From assembly GCF_023330685.1 (NCBI RefSeq), contig NZ_CP097128.1, positions 3,348,001 through 3,412,000 of the forward strand: a stretch of DNA of 64,000 bases, in the 5' to 3' direction. Position numbers and translations under genes: made by a program. This stretch comes from Conexibacter sp. DBS9H8 (GTDB lineage: Bacteria; Actinomycetota; Thermoleophilia; Solirubrobacterales; Solirubrobacteraceae). The notes below the pieces were generated by a model. It saw only the letters and a program-made list of their open reading frames with translations. It was not told the DNA's origin and made no database searches. Shown in pieces: positions 49,115 through 58,808 of this stretch; position 1 is the first letter of the stretch, and each line of letters begins with the position of its first letter.

Positions 49115-49335
49115 ACGATTTGGTGCGCCCAGCGACCCCGATCGTGAACGGACCGCCGCGATCGAGAGTGCGTGCACGATTTGGTGCGCTGGACACCGCT
49201 GGACACCGCCGGACACCGCCCCCAGCCCCCAGCCCCCAAACCCCGGCTCCCTGCACCCAGCCCCCAAACCCCAGCCCCCAAACCCCAGCCCCCAAACCCC
49301 GGCTCCCTGCACCCAGCCGCCGAACTCCGCCCCCC
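49115..49335. repeat. repeat-rich, G-quadruplex-prone intergenic region
   Basis: CACGATTTGGTGCGC occurs twice (49115-49129, 49176-49190). Next come three tandem copies of a GGACACCG-type 10-mer (49190-49222), then C-rich DNA (about 49223-49320) built from AAACCCC and AGCCCCC words. The minus strand therefore carries runs like GGGGTTTGGGGG, repeated several times, with strong four-stranded potential. No gene is supported between 49092 and 49370. It lies directly upstream of the GntR regulator of the urea operon. Confidence 0.65.
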
Positions 49336-49370
49336 GTTTCAGTCGCCCCGCCCCTTACATTGATGGGGCG

Positions 49371-50120
49371 ATGACCTCGGCCCGCCACCCGGTCCCGACT
49401 CTGCGGGCTCGCCCGCTCGTCGACCGGGCCCGGGACGCGCTGCTCACCGCGATCCGCGAGGAGCGGTTCCCGGACGGCCGCCTGCCCCCCGAGGCGGCCC
49501 TCGCCGACCAGCTCGGGGTGAGCCGCGGCACCCTGCGAGCGGCGCTGCAGTCGCTGGAGGCCGACGGGATCGTCAGCCGCCGGCGCCGGCACGGAACCTA
49601 CGTCAACGCCCACGTGCTGCGCTCCTCGATGCAGCTCAACCGGCTCGTCTCATTCGTCTCCCTCGTCGAGCAGAGCGGGTATGTCGCCAGCGTCGATCCG
49701 CGCCGACAGCAGACCGGACCCGCCAGCCCGGATGAGGCCGTCGCGCTCGACATCGCCCCCGACACGGAGGTGCTCACCGTCTTCCGGCTCCTGCGCGCAG
49801 ACAACGCACCGGTGATCACGATCACCGACGTGATCTGCGCCGACCGCCTCACCGTCGCACCGAGCCGGCTGCGGGCCGCCAGCACCACCTTCGAGTTCCT
49901 CGAGGCCAACACCGACACGACCGCCGACTACGCAACGACCGAGATCATCCCGCTCGTCGCGACCGCAACCACCCCGGCCGAGCTCGAGATGGCTCCCGGC
50001 ACCCCCTACATCCAGCTGCGCGAGGTCGTCTTCAACGCCGAGCACGAGCGGATCGCCCTGTCGGTCGTCTGCGTCGTCGACCGTCTCGTCCGTCTCTCCC
50101 TGCTCCGGCGCGGACATTGA
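49371..50120 (+). CDS. GntR-family regulator with UTRA domain
   Basis: A 249-residue regulator. The winged helix is residues ~15-80 (ALLTAIREERFPDGRLPPEAALADQLGVSRGTLRAALQSLEADGIVSRRRRHGTYV) and the UTRA ligand domain is ~95-245 (ending ...ALSVVCVVDRLVRLSLLRR). ATG 49371 is the first good start after the repeat region. It stands upstream of and in the same direction as the permease/urea operon and probably controls it. A 30-bp near copy of its last codons follows its stop (50154-50183). Confidence 0.85.
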   Translation: MTSARHPVPTLRARPLVDRARDALLTAIREERFPDGRLPPEAALADQLGVSRGTLRAALQSLEADGIVSRRRRHGTYVNAHVLRSSMQLNRLVSFVSLVEQSGYVASVDPRRQQTGPASPDEAVALDIAPDTEVLTVFRLLRADNAPVITITDVICADRLTVAPSRLRAASTTFEFLEANTDTTADYATTEIIPLVATATTPAELEMAPGTPYIQLREVVFNAEHERIALSVVCVVDRLVRLSLLRRGH

Positions 50121-50289
50121 CCCGGCCGATCCGTCGCCGCCGTCGCCCGGGCCCGTCTCTCCCCGCTCCGGCGCGGCCACTGAGCCCAAGGCGACCCCCA
50201 CCGGACTGAGCAGCGCCTTCACCACCGGGCCAGTTGACTCTGTCCCCGGGGCCAAAGACAGGCCGCCCGCCATCTGAAAGGTTGTACCT
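50091..50289 (+). repeat. imperfect 30-bp duplication and operon leader
   Basis: CGTCTCTCCC... (50091-50120), the last 10 codons of the GntR gene, recurs at 50154-50183 with 3 mismatches of 30. The remaining leader to the permease start has GAAAGG near 50277. I see no guanidine-I (ykkC) riboswitch features in it, although urea carboxylase operons often have one. Confidence 0.5.
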
Positions 50290-51831
50290 ATGACTTTTCA
50301 GCCGCCGTCTGACACCACCGACGCCGCCGATCTGGCGGCCTTCGGATACGCCCAGCAGCTCCACCGCAAGCTCGGCTCCTACGCCTCCTTCGCCGCCGGA
50401 TTCTCGTTCGTCTCCATCCTCACGACGGTGTTCGAGCTGTTCGGGCTCGGCTTCTCCTTCGGCGGAGCGGCGTTCTTCTGGACCTGGCCGCTCGTGTTCG
50501 GCGGCCAGCTGCTCGTCGCCTTCGTGTTCGCCGAGCTCGCCTCCCGGTACCCGATCTCCGGCTGCATCTACCAGTGGTCGCGCCGACTGTCGAACGCGAC
50601 GATCGGCTGGTTCGCCGGCTGGACGATGCTCGTCGCCCAGATCGTCACGATCGCCGCGGCGGCGATCGCCCTGCAGGTCGTGATGCCGACGATCTGGTCC
50701 GGCTTCCAGCTCGTCGGCCACAACCCGTCCCTCAGCACGACGAGCGGCGCGACGAACGCCTGCATCCTCGGCGCGATCCTGATCACCCTGACGACGGCGA
50801 TCAACGCGGTCGGGGTGAAGGTGATGGCGCGGATCAACTCGATCGGGGTCACCTGCGAGCTGATCGGCGTCGCCCTGCTCGTGACGTTGCTGTTCGTGCA
50901 TGCCAAGCGCGGCCCGGGGGCGGTCCTGCACGCAACCGGTGCCCCGAAGGGCTCCTACTTCGGCCTGTTCATCATCTCCGCGCTGATGGCCGCCTACGTG
51001 ATGGTCGGCTTCGACTCCGCCGGTGAGCTCTCAGAGGAAACCCGCGACCCGCGCCGCACTGCCCCCCGCGCGATCATCAAGGCGCTGTGTGCCTCCGGAC
51101 TCGGCGGCGGCCTGCTGCTGCTCGCCGCGATCATGGCCGCGCCGAGCCTCACCAACGGCGACCTCGCCAGCCAGGGCCTCCCCTACGTGCTGACGAGCCG
51201 GCTCGGGACGACGGTCGGGAAGCTGTTCCTGTGTGACGTGACGATCGCGATCTCCGTCTGCACCCTCGCGATCCAGACCGCCTCGACGCGGATGATGTTC
51301 TCGATGGCCCGTGACCGGGCCCTCCCGTTCTCCCGGACGCTGTCGACGGTCAACCGCCTCACCGGCACCCCGATCGCCCCGGCCCTGCTCACCGGTGTGC
51401 TCTCCCTCGGCCTCCTGTTCGTCAACCTCGGCAAGCCGACCGTGTTCACCGACCTGACGAGCGCGTGCATCGTGATGCTGTATGCCGCCTACCTGTTCGT
51501 CACGATCCCCGCCCTTCTCCGCCGCCTCCGCCAGGGGAATCTCGGCGGCGAGTCCGCCGACGGCAAGACCTTCAGCCTTGGCCGCTGGGGTGTCCCCGTC
51601 AACGTCGCCGCGGTCCTCTACGGCGCGGCGATGACGGTGAACATGGCCTGGCCGCGGCCGTCGGTCTACTCGCCCGGCACCCCCGTCTGGTACCTGCAGT
51701 ACTTCTCGGTGCTGCTGCTCGGCGGCACCGCGGTGCTCGGCACGATCGCGTTCCTCTACCTGCGCCGTGGGGACCGGCTCGTCAGTGTCGCCCACGCGCC
51801 CGAGACCAATCTCGCGACGGTGTCGGTATGA
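50290..51831 (+). CDS. APC-superfamily amino acid/amine permease
   Basis: A 513-residue transporter with about 12 hydrophobic segments. It has the N-terminal SFVSILTTVFELFGLGFSFGGAAFFWTWPLVFGG and VMVGFDSAGELSEETRDPRRTAPRA, the consensus loop of amino-acid/choline-type APC carriers. It probably imports urea-like amides, guanidines or amino compounds that feed the enzymes downstream. ATG 50290 has GAAAGG upstream. The stop overlaps the next gene (ATGA). Confidence 0.8.
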   Translation: MTFQPPSDTTDAADLAAFGYAQQLHRKLGSYASFAAGFSFVSILTTVFELFGLGFSFGGAAFFWTWPLVFGGQLLVAFVFAELASRYPISGCIYQWSRRLSNATIGWFAGWTMLVAQIVTIAAAAIALQVVMPTIWSGFQLVGHNPSLSTTSGATNACILGAILITLTTAINAVGVKVMARINSIGVTCELIGVALLVTLLFVHAKRGPGAVLHATGAPKGSYFGLFIISALMAAYVMVGFDSAGELSEETRDPRRTAPRAIIKALCASGLGGGLLLLAAIMAAPSLTNGDLASQGLPYVLTSRLGTTVGKLFLCDVTIAISVCTLAIQTASTRMMFSMARDRALPFSRTLSTVNRLTGTPIAPALLTGVLSLGLLFVNLGKPTVFTDLTSACIVMLYAAYLFVTIPALLRRLRQGNLGGESADGKTFSLGRWGVPVNVAAVLYGAAMTVNMAWPRPSVYSPGTPVWYLQYFSVLLLGGTAVLGTIAFLYLRRGDRLVSVAHAPETNLATVSV

Positions 51832-52673
51832 GCCCGATGCCCGCGACCGACACGCCCCTGGGTGCGCGTGAGCACGCGCGCGCCCAGGCGGACCATGCCG
51901 TCACGACGATGGCGACCGTGCCCGCGCACACCCACCCGAACCCGCCCGCCGGGATCACCCCGACCGACCTCAGCTGGGCCGAGACGGTCGCGCCGGGCAG
52001 CTACAGCACGAAGGTGCTCGCCCGGGGAAGCACCCTCCTCCTCACCGACCTCGAGGGGGAGGCGTGCGCCCACCTGCTCCTCTACAACGCCGACCAGCCG
52101 GGCGAGCGGCTCAACGTCGCCGACACCGTCAAGGTCCCCTGGCAGGTCTACCTCACCGCCGGCCATCCGCTCCTCTCCGACCGGGGCCGGGCGCTCGCGA
52201 CGATCCTCACCGACACCGCCGAGGGCCACCATGACGCGCTCTGCGGCGCCGCACCGGCCGCCGTGCACGCCCGCCGCTACGGGGACGGGAGCGCCTGGGG
52301 ACCGACGCCGGCCGCCCGTGAGCTGCTCGGACTCGCGGCCGCCAAGCACGACCTCGGCGTCCGTGACCTCGCGCCGTCGCTGAGCTTCTTCAAATCCGTC
52401 CGGGTCGAGTCCGACGGCGCCCTGCGCTTCTCCGCCACCGCGCCCCCCGGGGCGAGCGTGCAGATCCGGGCCGAGATGGCTCTGATCGTGTTGCTCGCCA
52501 ACGCGCCCCACCGCCTCGACGAGCGCCCCACCTACACCTGCTCGCCGCTGCAGATCTTCGCCTGGCACGGCAACCCGACCCGGCCCGAGGACCCGCTGTG
52601 GCGGTCGACCCCCGAGGTGACCCGGGCGCTGGAGAACACCGCCGACTACCTCCACGCGCGAGGCATCGCATGA
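51828..52673 (+). CDS. urea amidolyase-associated protein 1 (DUF1989 type)
   Basis: A 281-residue protein with the DUF1989 pattern: SYSTKVLARGSTLLLTDLEGEACAHLLLYNADQPGERLNVADTVK, ...LSDRGRALATILTDTAEGHHDALCGA, and a C-terminal half with ALIVLLANAPHRLDE. This family and its partner (next gene) are usually found with urea carboxylase operons; a guanidine carboxylase accessory role has been shown for some. Proposed ligands include Cys and His. It overlaps both neighbours by ATGA. Confidence 0.8.
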   Translation: MSPMPATDTPLGAREHARAQADHAVTTMATVPAHTHPNPPAGITPTDLSWAETVAPGSYSTKVLARGSTLLLTDLEGEACAHLLLYNADQPGERLNVADTVKVPWQVYLTAGHPLLSDRGRALATILTDTAEGHHDALCGAAPAAVHARRYGDGSAWGPTPAARELLGLAAAKHDLGVRDLAPSLSFFKSVRVESDGALRFSATAPPGASVQIRAEMALIVLLANAPHRLDERPTYTCSPLQIFAWHGNPTRPEDPLWRSTPEVTRALENTADYLHARGIA

Positions 52674-53287
52674 TCACCACCCCGACTCCGCTGCTTGACG
52701 TCGTCCTCCCCGCCCGGGCGCCCTTCAGCGCCCGGCTGAAAGCCGGCCAGGAGCTGGCGATCGTCGACCTCGAGGGCAACCAGGCCGTCGACTTCCTCGT
52801 CTTCGGAGACCCGGACACGACGGTGCGCTACAGCGCCGCCGAGACGATCGCCGCCCAGCAGAACATCTTCCTCACCATCGGCTCGGTGCTCTACAGCGCT
52901 GACGGCGAGCCGTTGATGTCAGTGATCGCCGACGACTGCGGCCGCCACGACACCCTCGGCGGGGCCTGCTCGAAGGAGTCCAACACGTTGCGCTACGGCC
53001 AGCACACCCGCCACCAGCACGCCTGTGTCGAGAACTTCCTGCTCGCCGGGGCCGCCCACGGGCTGGGAAAGGCCGACCTCGTCTCCAACGTCAACTGGTT
53101 CATGAACGTGCCGGTCGAGGCCGACGGCACCCTCGGCATCGTCGACGGCATCTCCGCCCCCGGCCTGGCGGTCACCGTCGCCGCCGAACGGGACGTGCTC
53201 GTCCTCATCTCCAACTGCCCGCAGATCAACAACCCGTGCAACGGGTTCGCCCCGAGCCCGGTCCGCCTGACGATCACCGCGCCATGA
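52670..53287 (+). CDS. urea amidolyase-associated protein 2 (DUF1989 type)
   Basis: A 205-residue protein: [79 protein letters not shown], and [21 protein letters not shown] near the end. Cys, His and Asp positions in CGRHDT...[10 protein letters not shown] may bind a metal. It is a paralogue of the preceding protein; the two likely form a heteromer. ATG 52670 overlaps the previous stop and its own TGA overlaps the carboxylase start. Confidence 0.85.
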   Translation: MITTPTPLLDVVLPARAPFSARLKAGQELAIVDLEGNQAVDFLVFGDPDTTVRYSAAETIAAQQNIFLTIGSVLYSADGEPLMSVIADDCGRHDTLGGACSKESNTLRYGQHTRHQHACVENFLLAGAAHGLGKADLVSNVNWFMNVPVEADGTLGIVDGISAPGLAVTVAAERDVLVLISNCPQINNPCNGFAPSPVRLTITAP

Positions 53288-55173
53288 GCACGATCAAGGT
53301 CCTCACCCCGGGGACGATGACGACGGTGCAGGACTGGCCGGGCCGGCGCGGCTACTGGCATGTCGGGGTGCCGCCGTCCGGCCCGATGGACGACCTCAGC
53401 TTCCGCCTCGGCAACCGCGCGCTCGCCAACCCGGAGGGCGTCCCGGGACTCGAGTGCCTGCTGGCGGGCCCGACGCTTCTCTTCAGCGCCCCGACCCGTG
53501 TGTGCGTGAGCGGGGCGCCCGTGCCGGTCACCGTCGACGGCGCGCCAGTCGCGATGTGGGAGCCGATCGAGGTACCCGCGGGCGGGACCCTCCAGGTCGG
53601 CGCGATCACCGGACCGGGGATGCGCGCCTACATCCTCTTTGAGCACGGGCTCGCCTTCCCGACCTACCTCGGCAGCGCCGCGACGTTCACGCTCGGCCGC
53701 TTCGGCGGCCGCGCCGGCCGGCCCCTGCAGCGGCGCGACATCCTCAGCTGCGCGCCCGGGCCGGCACCGGCCCGTGAGCCGGTGCCGGCACCACCGTCGC
53801 CGGCGGCCCGTCCGGTGTTCGGGGCGCGCTGGGAGGTGGAGGTGCTCGAGGGCCCCCACGCGGCACCCGAGTTCTTCACCCGCGAGGACATCGAGATGTT
53901 CTACGGCACCGACTGGGAGGTGCACTTCAACTCGGCCCGGACGGGTGTGCGGCTGATCGGTCCGCGGCCGCAGTGGGCGCGCGATGACGGCGGTGAGGCG
54001 GGCCTGCACCCCTCCAACATCCACGACACCCCGTACTCGGTCGGGGCGGTCGACTTCACCGGGGACACCCCGATCCTGCTCGGGCCCGACGGGCCGAGCC
54101 TCGGCGGCTTCGTCTGCCCGGCGACGCTGCCGACCGACGAGCGCTGGAAGCTCGGGCAGCTGCGTCCCGGCGACCGGATCCGCTTCCGGCCCCGCGGCGG
54201 GCTACGTGACGACGGCGTGCTCGCCCGCACCGAGGGGGACGGGGAAACTCCGGCGGTCACCTACCGGCGCAGCGGAGACGACAACCTGCTGATCGAGTAC
54301 GGCGCGATGGAGCTCGACCTCGGCCTGCGGATGCGGGTCCACGTGCTCGCCGAGCGGCTCGCCGCCGAGGGGCTTGCCGGGGTGCTCGACCTCACCCCCG
54401 GGATCCGGTCGCTGCAGGTGCACTTCGACCCGGTGGTTCTGTCGGGGGCGACCGTGCTCGACCTCGCCCGCGCCGTGGAAGGGGAACTGCCGAGCCCGGA
54501 TGCGCTCGTCGTGCCGAGCCGGCGCGTCGACCTGCCGCTCAGCTGGGATGACCCGAGCACCCGCCGGGCGATCGAGCGGTACATGACCGGCGTCCGCGCG
54601 GACGCGCCGTGGTGTCCCTGGAACATCGAGTTCATCCGCCGGATCAACGGCCTCGATTCGGTCGATCAGGTCCATCAGATCGTCTTCGCCGCCGCCTACC
54701 TCGTGCTCGGCCTCGGGGACGTGTACCTCGGCGCACCGGTCGCCACCCCGCTCGATCCCCGCCACCGGCTCGTGACGACCAAGTACAACCCGGCGCGGAC
54801 CTGGACCCCGGAGAACGCGGTCGGGATCGGCGGCGCGTACCTGTGCGTGTACGGAATGGAGGGTCCCGGCGGGTATCAGTTCGTCGGCCGGACCGTCCCG
54901 GTGTGGAACCGTGACTCGGAGCAGACGCCGTGGCTGCTGCGCTTCTTTGACCGGATCCACTGGTATGAGGTGTCGGCGGAGGAACTGACCGAACTGCGTG
55001 CCCGGCCGTTCATGCCGCGGGTAACCGAGGGGGTGTTCGCCCTTGCCGAGTACCGGGCGATGCTCGCCGCGGAGGCGGAGCCGATCGCCGCCTTCCGCAC
55101 CCGCCAGGCCGACGCCTTCACGGCCGAACGGGCCGCCTGGGAGCGGGCCGGAGAGTTCGCCCCCCAGCCATGA
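53284..55173 (+). CDS. urea carboxylase carboxyltransferase domains only (AHS2-AHS1)
   Basis: A 629-residue protein. Residues ~1-275 are the CT_A_B/AHS2 (KipA-like) domain ([34 protein letters not shown]) and ~325-560 the CT_C_D/AHS1 (KipI-like) domain ([36 protein letters not shown]). It ends [19 protein letters not shown], the point at which urea carboxylases normally continue into the biotin carrier. A complete enzyme has ~1,200 residues with an N-terminal biotin carboxylase and a C-terminal BCCP; both are absent here and in the neighbouring genes. They must be supplied in trans, or the protein has another role. Confidence 0.85.
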   Translation: MSTIKVLTPGTMTTVQDWPGRRGYWHVGVPPSGPMDDLSFRLGNRALANPEGVPGLECLLAGPTLLFSAPTRVCVSGAPVPVTVDGAPVAMWEPIEVPAGGTLQVGAITGPGMRAYILFEHGLAFPTYLGSAATFTLGRFGGRAGRPLQRRDILSCAPGPAPAREPVPAPPSPAARPVFGARWEVEVLEGPHAAPEFFTREDIEMFYGTDWEVHFNSARTGVRLIGPRPQWARDDGGEAGLHPSNIHDTPYSVGAVDFTGDTPILLGPDGPSLGGFVCPATLPTDERWKLGQLRPGDRIRFRPRGGLRDDGVLARTEGDGETPAVTYRRSGDDNLLIEYGAMELDLGLRMRVHVLAERLAAEGLAGVLDLTPGIRSLQVHFDPVVLSGATVLDLARAVEGELPSPDALVVPSRRVDLPLSWDDPSTRRAIERYMTGVRADAPWCPWNIEFIRRINGLDSVDQVHQIVFAAAYLVLGLGDVYLGAPVATPLDPRHRLVTTKYNPARTWTPENAVGIGGAYLCVYGMEGPGGYQFVGRTVPVWNRDSEQTPWLLRFFDRIHWYEVSAEELTELRARPFMPRVTEGVFALAEYRAMLAAEAEPIAAFRTRQADAFTAERAAWERAGEFAPQP

Positions 55174-56882
55174 CCGTGTGGATTCACCGTCGCCCCGAGT
55201 CCGAGGTGGCCGCCGAGGTCGCCGCCGCCCGGCGCGCCGGCGACGGACCGCTGTCGGGGCTGCGGGTCGCGGTCAAGGACAACATCGACGTCGCCGGGAT
55301 CGCGACGACGTGCGCCTGCCCGGCGTATGCGTACGTGCCGGACCGGGACGCAGACGTCGTCGCCCGGCTGCGGGCGGCCGGGGCGGTGATCGTCGGCAAG
55401 ACGAACATGGACCAGTTCGCCACCGGGCTGGTCGGCACCCGCTCCCCCTACGGCCCGGTGCTCGACGCGCGCCGGCCCGCGTACGTGTCGGGCGGGTCCT
55501 CCTCCGGATCGGCGGTCGCCGTCGCCGCCGGGGAGGTCGACCTCGCGCTCGGGACCGACACGGCCGGCTCGGGCCGGGTGCCGGCCGCCTTTGCCGGGAT
55601 CGTCGGCGCCAAGCCGGCCCCGGGGCGACTGTCGAGCGCCGGGGTGGTGCCGGCCTGCCGGTCCTTTGACTGCGTGAGTGTGTTTGCCCGTAGCGTCGCC
55701 CTTGCCGAGCTCGCCGTCGCGGTAATGGCGGGCCAGGGCCACCCGGTCGCCTCCGCGCCCGCGGACGGGCCGCCGCGGCTCGCCGTGTTCGCACCCGCCG
55801 GCCTGGAGGCGCTGTCAGCCGGGTATCGGGCCGCCTTTGACCGGACCTGCGCGGCGCTGGCGGAGGCAGGTGCGGCGCTGACGGAGGTCGACGCCGAGCC
55901 GTTCCTCGCCGCCGGCCGCCTGCTCTATGAGGGCGCCTTCATCGCCGAGCGCTACGCAGCGGTGGGGGATTTCATCGCCGCCCACACGGAGGCGTGTGAT
56001 CCGACGGTGACGGCGATCATCCTCGCCGGAGCGTCCGTCTCGGGCGCCGACTATGTGGCAGACCGGGCGGCGCTCGACGAGCTCGTCCGCGTCGCCCGGG
56101 AGGCGCTGGCCGGCTGTGAGGCCCTGCTCGTTCCGACCGTCCCGTTTCAGCCGACGCTCGCGGCCGTGACGGCGGAGCCGGTCGCGGTCAACCGGCGCCT
56201 TGGCGCCTTCACGACGTTCGCGAACCTGCTCGGCCTGGCCGCCTACGCGATCCCGGCCGGGACCGCCGACGGCGGCTGCTTCGGGGTCAGCCTGCTCGCA
56301 CCCGGGGAGACCGACGGCTCGTTGAGTGGCATCGCGCAGTGGGCGCTCGCGCACCTCCCGGGGGGGTCCGAGGCGGCCGGGCCCGCGGCCATCGGAACCG
56401 TCGCCCCGCGCCACGCCGACACTCTCTCTGAAGGGCCGGACACGGTCGCCCTGCTCGTCGTCGGCGCCCACCTGTCCGGGATGGCGCTCAACCATCAGCT
56501 CACCGACCGCGGCGCCCGCCTGCTCGGGGAGGTGAGCACCGCCGCCGCATACCGGTTCTACGCCCTCGACACCGATCCGCCCAAGCCGGGACTCGTCCGG
56601 GTCGGTGCCGCCGGCGGTGGCGCGGCGATCCGCGGGGAGCTGTGGGCGATCGACCCGGGCGGGCTCGGCAGCCTGCTCGCCGCGCTGCCGCCGCCGATGG
56701 CGCTCGGCCCGGTTCGCCTGGCCGACGGTCGCCTCGTCACCGGCTTTCTCTGCGAACCGGCCGGACTGGAGGGCGCCGAGGACATCACCGATTTCGGCGG
56801 CTGGCGCGACTACCGGCTCAGTCCCAGCCGAGCGGATCCCCGAGACGGCGCTGGCGCACCCACGTCTCCCGCTCGGGAATGA
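55170..56882 (+). CDS. atzF: allophanate hydrolase
   Basis: A 570-residue amidase-signature enzyme that splits allophanate to ammonia and CO2, completing the urea amidolyase route. The Ser-cisSer-Lys set is visible: Lys in [26 protein letters not shown] and [12 protein letters not shown]. Residues ~410-550 are the C-terminal AtzF domain ([30 protein letters not shown]). ATG 55170 overlaps the carboxylase stop (ATGA). The pair thus mirrors Dur1,2-type function, but with the carboxylase truncated. Confidence 0.9.
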   Translation: MTVWIHRRPESEVAAEVAAARRAGDGPLSGLRVAVKDNIDVAGIATTCACPAYAYVPDRDADVVARLRAAGAVIVGKTNMDQFATGLVGTRSPYGPVLDARRPAYVSGGSSSGSAVAVAAGEVDLALGTDTAGSGRVPAAFAGIVGAKPAPGRLSSAGVVPACRSFDCVSVFARSVALAELAVAVMAGQGHPVASAPADGPPRLAVFAPAGLEALSAGYRAAFDRTCAALAEAGAALTEVDAEPFLAAGRLLYEGAFIAERYAAVGDFIAAHTEACDPTVTAIILAGASVSGADYVADRAALDELVRVAREALAGCEALLVPTVPFQPTLAAVTAEPVAVNRRLGAFTTFANLLGLAAYAIPAGTADGGCFGVSLLAPGETDGSLSGIAQWALAHLPGGSEAAGPAAIGTVAPRHADTLSEGPDTVALLVVGAHLSGMALNHQLTDRGARLLGEVSTAAAYRFYALDTDPPKPGLVRVGAAGGGAAIRGELWAIDPGGLGSLLAALPPPMALGPVRLADGRLVTGFLCEPAGLEGAEDITDFGGWRDYRLSPSRADPRDGAGAPTSPARE

Positions 56883-57162
56883 CGTAGGCGACGGCGATCC
56901 CCGGCAGCGTCGAACCGGGATGCCGGCGCGGCCGGGGCGGGCCGGCAGGGCCCGGGATCGGCCCGGCGGTCGCGCGCGACGTGGCGCCGGCGCCGGCCGG
57001 AGTCGGGGCGCCCGCCGGCGTCTGTCCCGGCGTGGCGCCGGGCGCTTGGCGGTGGACGGGAAGCGGCGGGGCCGGCCGGGCGCTGATCACCCGCTCGTGG
57101 GGGGTGGTCTCATGGTGTGCCCGGTCGGGCGGCGGTACGTGCGGTCCCGGGAGAAACGACAC
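56818..57162 (-). CDS. small proline-rich hypothetical protein
   Basis: A 114-residue frame whose GTG start at 57162 has AAGGAG 7 nt upstream. The middle is proline/alanine-rich, and the C-terminus is more ordered ([28 protein letters not shown]). It ends 65 bp inside the convergent atzF gene. No family is recognised; it could be spurious. Confidence 0.35.
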   Translation of the reverse strand: MSFLPGPHVPPPDRAHHETTPHERVISARPAPPLPVHRQAPGATPGQTPAGAPTPAGAGATSRATAGPIPGPAGPPRPRRHPGSTLPGIAVAYVIPERETWVRQRRLGDPLGWD

Positions 57163-57254
57163 CCTGGCGCTCCTTGTCGTCGGCCCCCAGGCCGGGCGGC
57201 CACGTTGGTCTCTTGATCGCAGTCTTCCACCCGGCCGGGCGCCGGTCAATGGCC

Positions 57255-57950
57255 TCAGATCCGCAGGCCGCTGCCGCCGGCGGCGATCGCGGCCAGCCGC
57301 GGGTCCGCAGCGACCCCGAGCAGCATCGAGGCGACACACGCGCCGGCGAGACCGTCAAACCCGTCACGGCGGCCGAGCATCGCGTGCCGGCCGCCGGTGA
57401 CGGTCACGTACGTCACCTTGGTTGACGCGGCGGCGGACTCGGCAAGGCGGAGGGAACGGCTGGGGCGGGCGACGGCGTCGCGGTCCCCGTGGAGGATGAC
57501 CACGCGCCTCGCGCCGCGAAGGTCGATCTGCTCGTCGAGGTCGAGCCACGGGTTGAGCGCGACGACCCCGGCCACGCCGGACCGGCCGGCGCCGACGAGC
57601 GCCGCCCGCCCCCCGAGGGAGTGGCCGACGAGCGCGACCGGGCAGCTCGATCCGAACCGCCCGGCGAGTTCCCGCAGGGCCCAGTCGAGGTCGTCAACGG
57701 GGCTGTGGCTTGGCTCCCACCCCCGCCAGGTGTTGAGCAGGCGCAGCACGGCGAGCCGGCCGCCGCCGGCCCGCGTGATCGCGGAGGCGACCGCGATCAT
57801 CCGCAGGACCGCGAGCTGCTGGGGCCGGACGGGCGTGCGGGGCCCCCGGGCCGCCCCACCGTGCAGGACGAGCACGACGCCCTCGGGGCGGTCGGGAATG
57901 TGAGTGCCGAGGAGCCGAGGACCGGCGGGGGCGGAGGGAGGAGGGGGCAC
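57255..57950 (-). CDS. alpha/beta hydrolase
   Basis: A 231-residue hydrolase. The oxyanion strand is GVVLVLHGGAARG, the nucleophile elbow VALVGHSLGGRAAL, the acid region VVILHGDRDAVARP, and the catalytic His is in GGRHAMLG. It is a single-domain esterase-like enzyme with no signal peptide. Substrate is unknown. Its N-terminus has a short proline-rich tail (MPPPPSAPAGPR). Confidence 0.8.
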   Translation of the reverse strand: MPPPPSAPAGPRLLGTHIPDRPEGVVLVLHGGAARGPRTPVRPQQLAVLRMIAVASAITRAGGGRLAVLRLLNTWRGWEPSHSPVDDLDWALRELAGRFGSSCPVALVGHSLGGRAALVGAGRSGVAGVVALNPWLDLDEQIDLRGARRVVILHGDRDAVARPSRSLRLAESAAASTKVTYVTVTGGRHAMLGRRDGFDGLAGACVASMLLGVAADPRLAAIAAGGSGLRI

Positions 57951-58005
57951 CGCTCGCCCTACGTCGCGGAGGCGCCGGTCAGATCACTCTGGGCCTGCCG
58001 CGCCG

Positions 58006-58758
58006 TCAGCGGGCGAGCGCCTGCAGCGTGTCGAGGTCGCCGAGGGCGATCGCCCGACGCAGGCGCGGATCGGCCCCGTCGACGGCGACGAGGACCTGCA
58101 TCAGATCGTCACCATCGCGGAGCTCTGACCAGCTGCGGGTGTCGGACCCGGCCGGCAGCCAACGCCCCGAGTCATAGGCGGGCAGGAGCATCGGGATGAG
58201 CCGCAGGGTGTCTGAGGTCGCCGGACCGAACCCAGCCGCCTGTGACGGGCCGGAGCTTGATCGCCCCCACAGGCTCGACGGATGACGTCCACAGGTGGCG
58301 AGGATCTCCGCTCCGGCACGAACGCGTCCCTTGAGGAGGCCGCCGCCAGCCGGCCACCTCGACCGAGTGGGAGGTCCGCCCCCGCCGAGGAAACGATCGA
58401 CGACGTTGGCGAGCTCACGCGGGTCGGTGGAGCCGTTGGGGTTCACGGCGACCACGAGGTCCGTGGTGGCGGCGAGGTACCCGGCCCGGAGCGCGGCGGC
58501 CCGACCGCGGGCGCGTTGATGCACGACGACCACGTCCGGCCGCACGTCGGCGGCGACCAACTCGGTCCCGTCGACCGACAGCCCGTCGACGAGCACGACC
58601 TCATCAACCCAGGCGGGGAGGTTCGCCAGCACCCAGCCGACCGACTCCTCCTCATTCAGGGTCGTTACCACGACGCTCACCGAGACGCCCGGGCGTCCCG
58701 GTGAACGGGCGCGGTCGGACGTGGTGGGCGTCGTGGAGGTGGTCGTCATCTCAGACAT
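58006..58758 (-). CDS. family 2 glycosyltransferase, short or diverged
   Basis: A protein of about 250 residues. The GT-A core is clear: VSVSVVVTTLNEEESVGWVLANLP, VDEVVLVDGLSVDGTELVAADV, and VVAVNPNGSTDPRELANVVDRFLGG. After that, the usual acceptor-site half (KGSRF, RxxGN) is not recognizable and the sequence turns Ser/Arg/Gly-rich, with a more ordered end (LMQVLVAVDGADPRLRRAIALGDLDTLQALA). A frameshift or replacement of the second half is possible. ATG 58758 is the first good start; a TTG at 58797 is less likely. It follows the ABC1 kinase gene by ~50 bp. Confidence 0.55.
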   Translation of the reverse strand: MSEMTTTSTTPTTSDRARSPGRPGVSVSVVVTTLNEEESVGWVLANLPAWVDEVVLVDGLSVDGTELVAADVRPDVVVVHQRARGRAAALRAGYLAATTDLVVAVNPNGSTDPRELANVVDRFLGGGGPPTRSRWPAGGGLLKGRVRAGAEILATCGRHPSSLWGRSSSGPSQAAGFGPATSDTLRLIPMLLPAYDSGRWLPAGSDTRSWSELRDGDDLMQVLVAVDGADPRLRRAIALGDLDTLQALAR

Positions 58759-58808
58759 CGTGGGGGTCGTTGTGCCCCGCCTGAACTGCAGTTCCAAGTC
58801 TCGGCGTG

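Noticed and set aside
50121..50289. Guanidine-I (ykkC) riboswitch before the urea operon
   Set aside because: The conserved ykkC core motifs could not be found in the leader.
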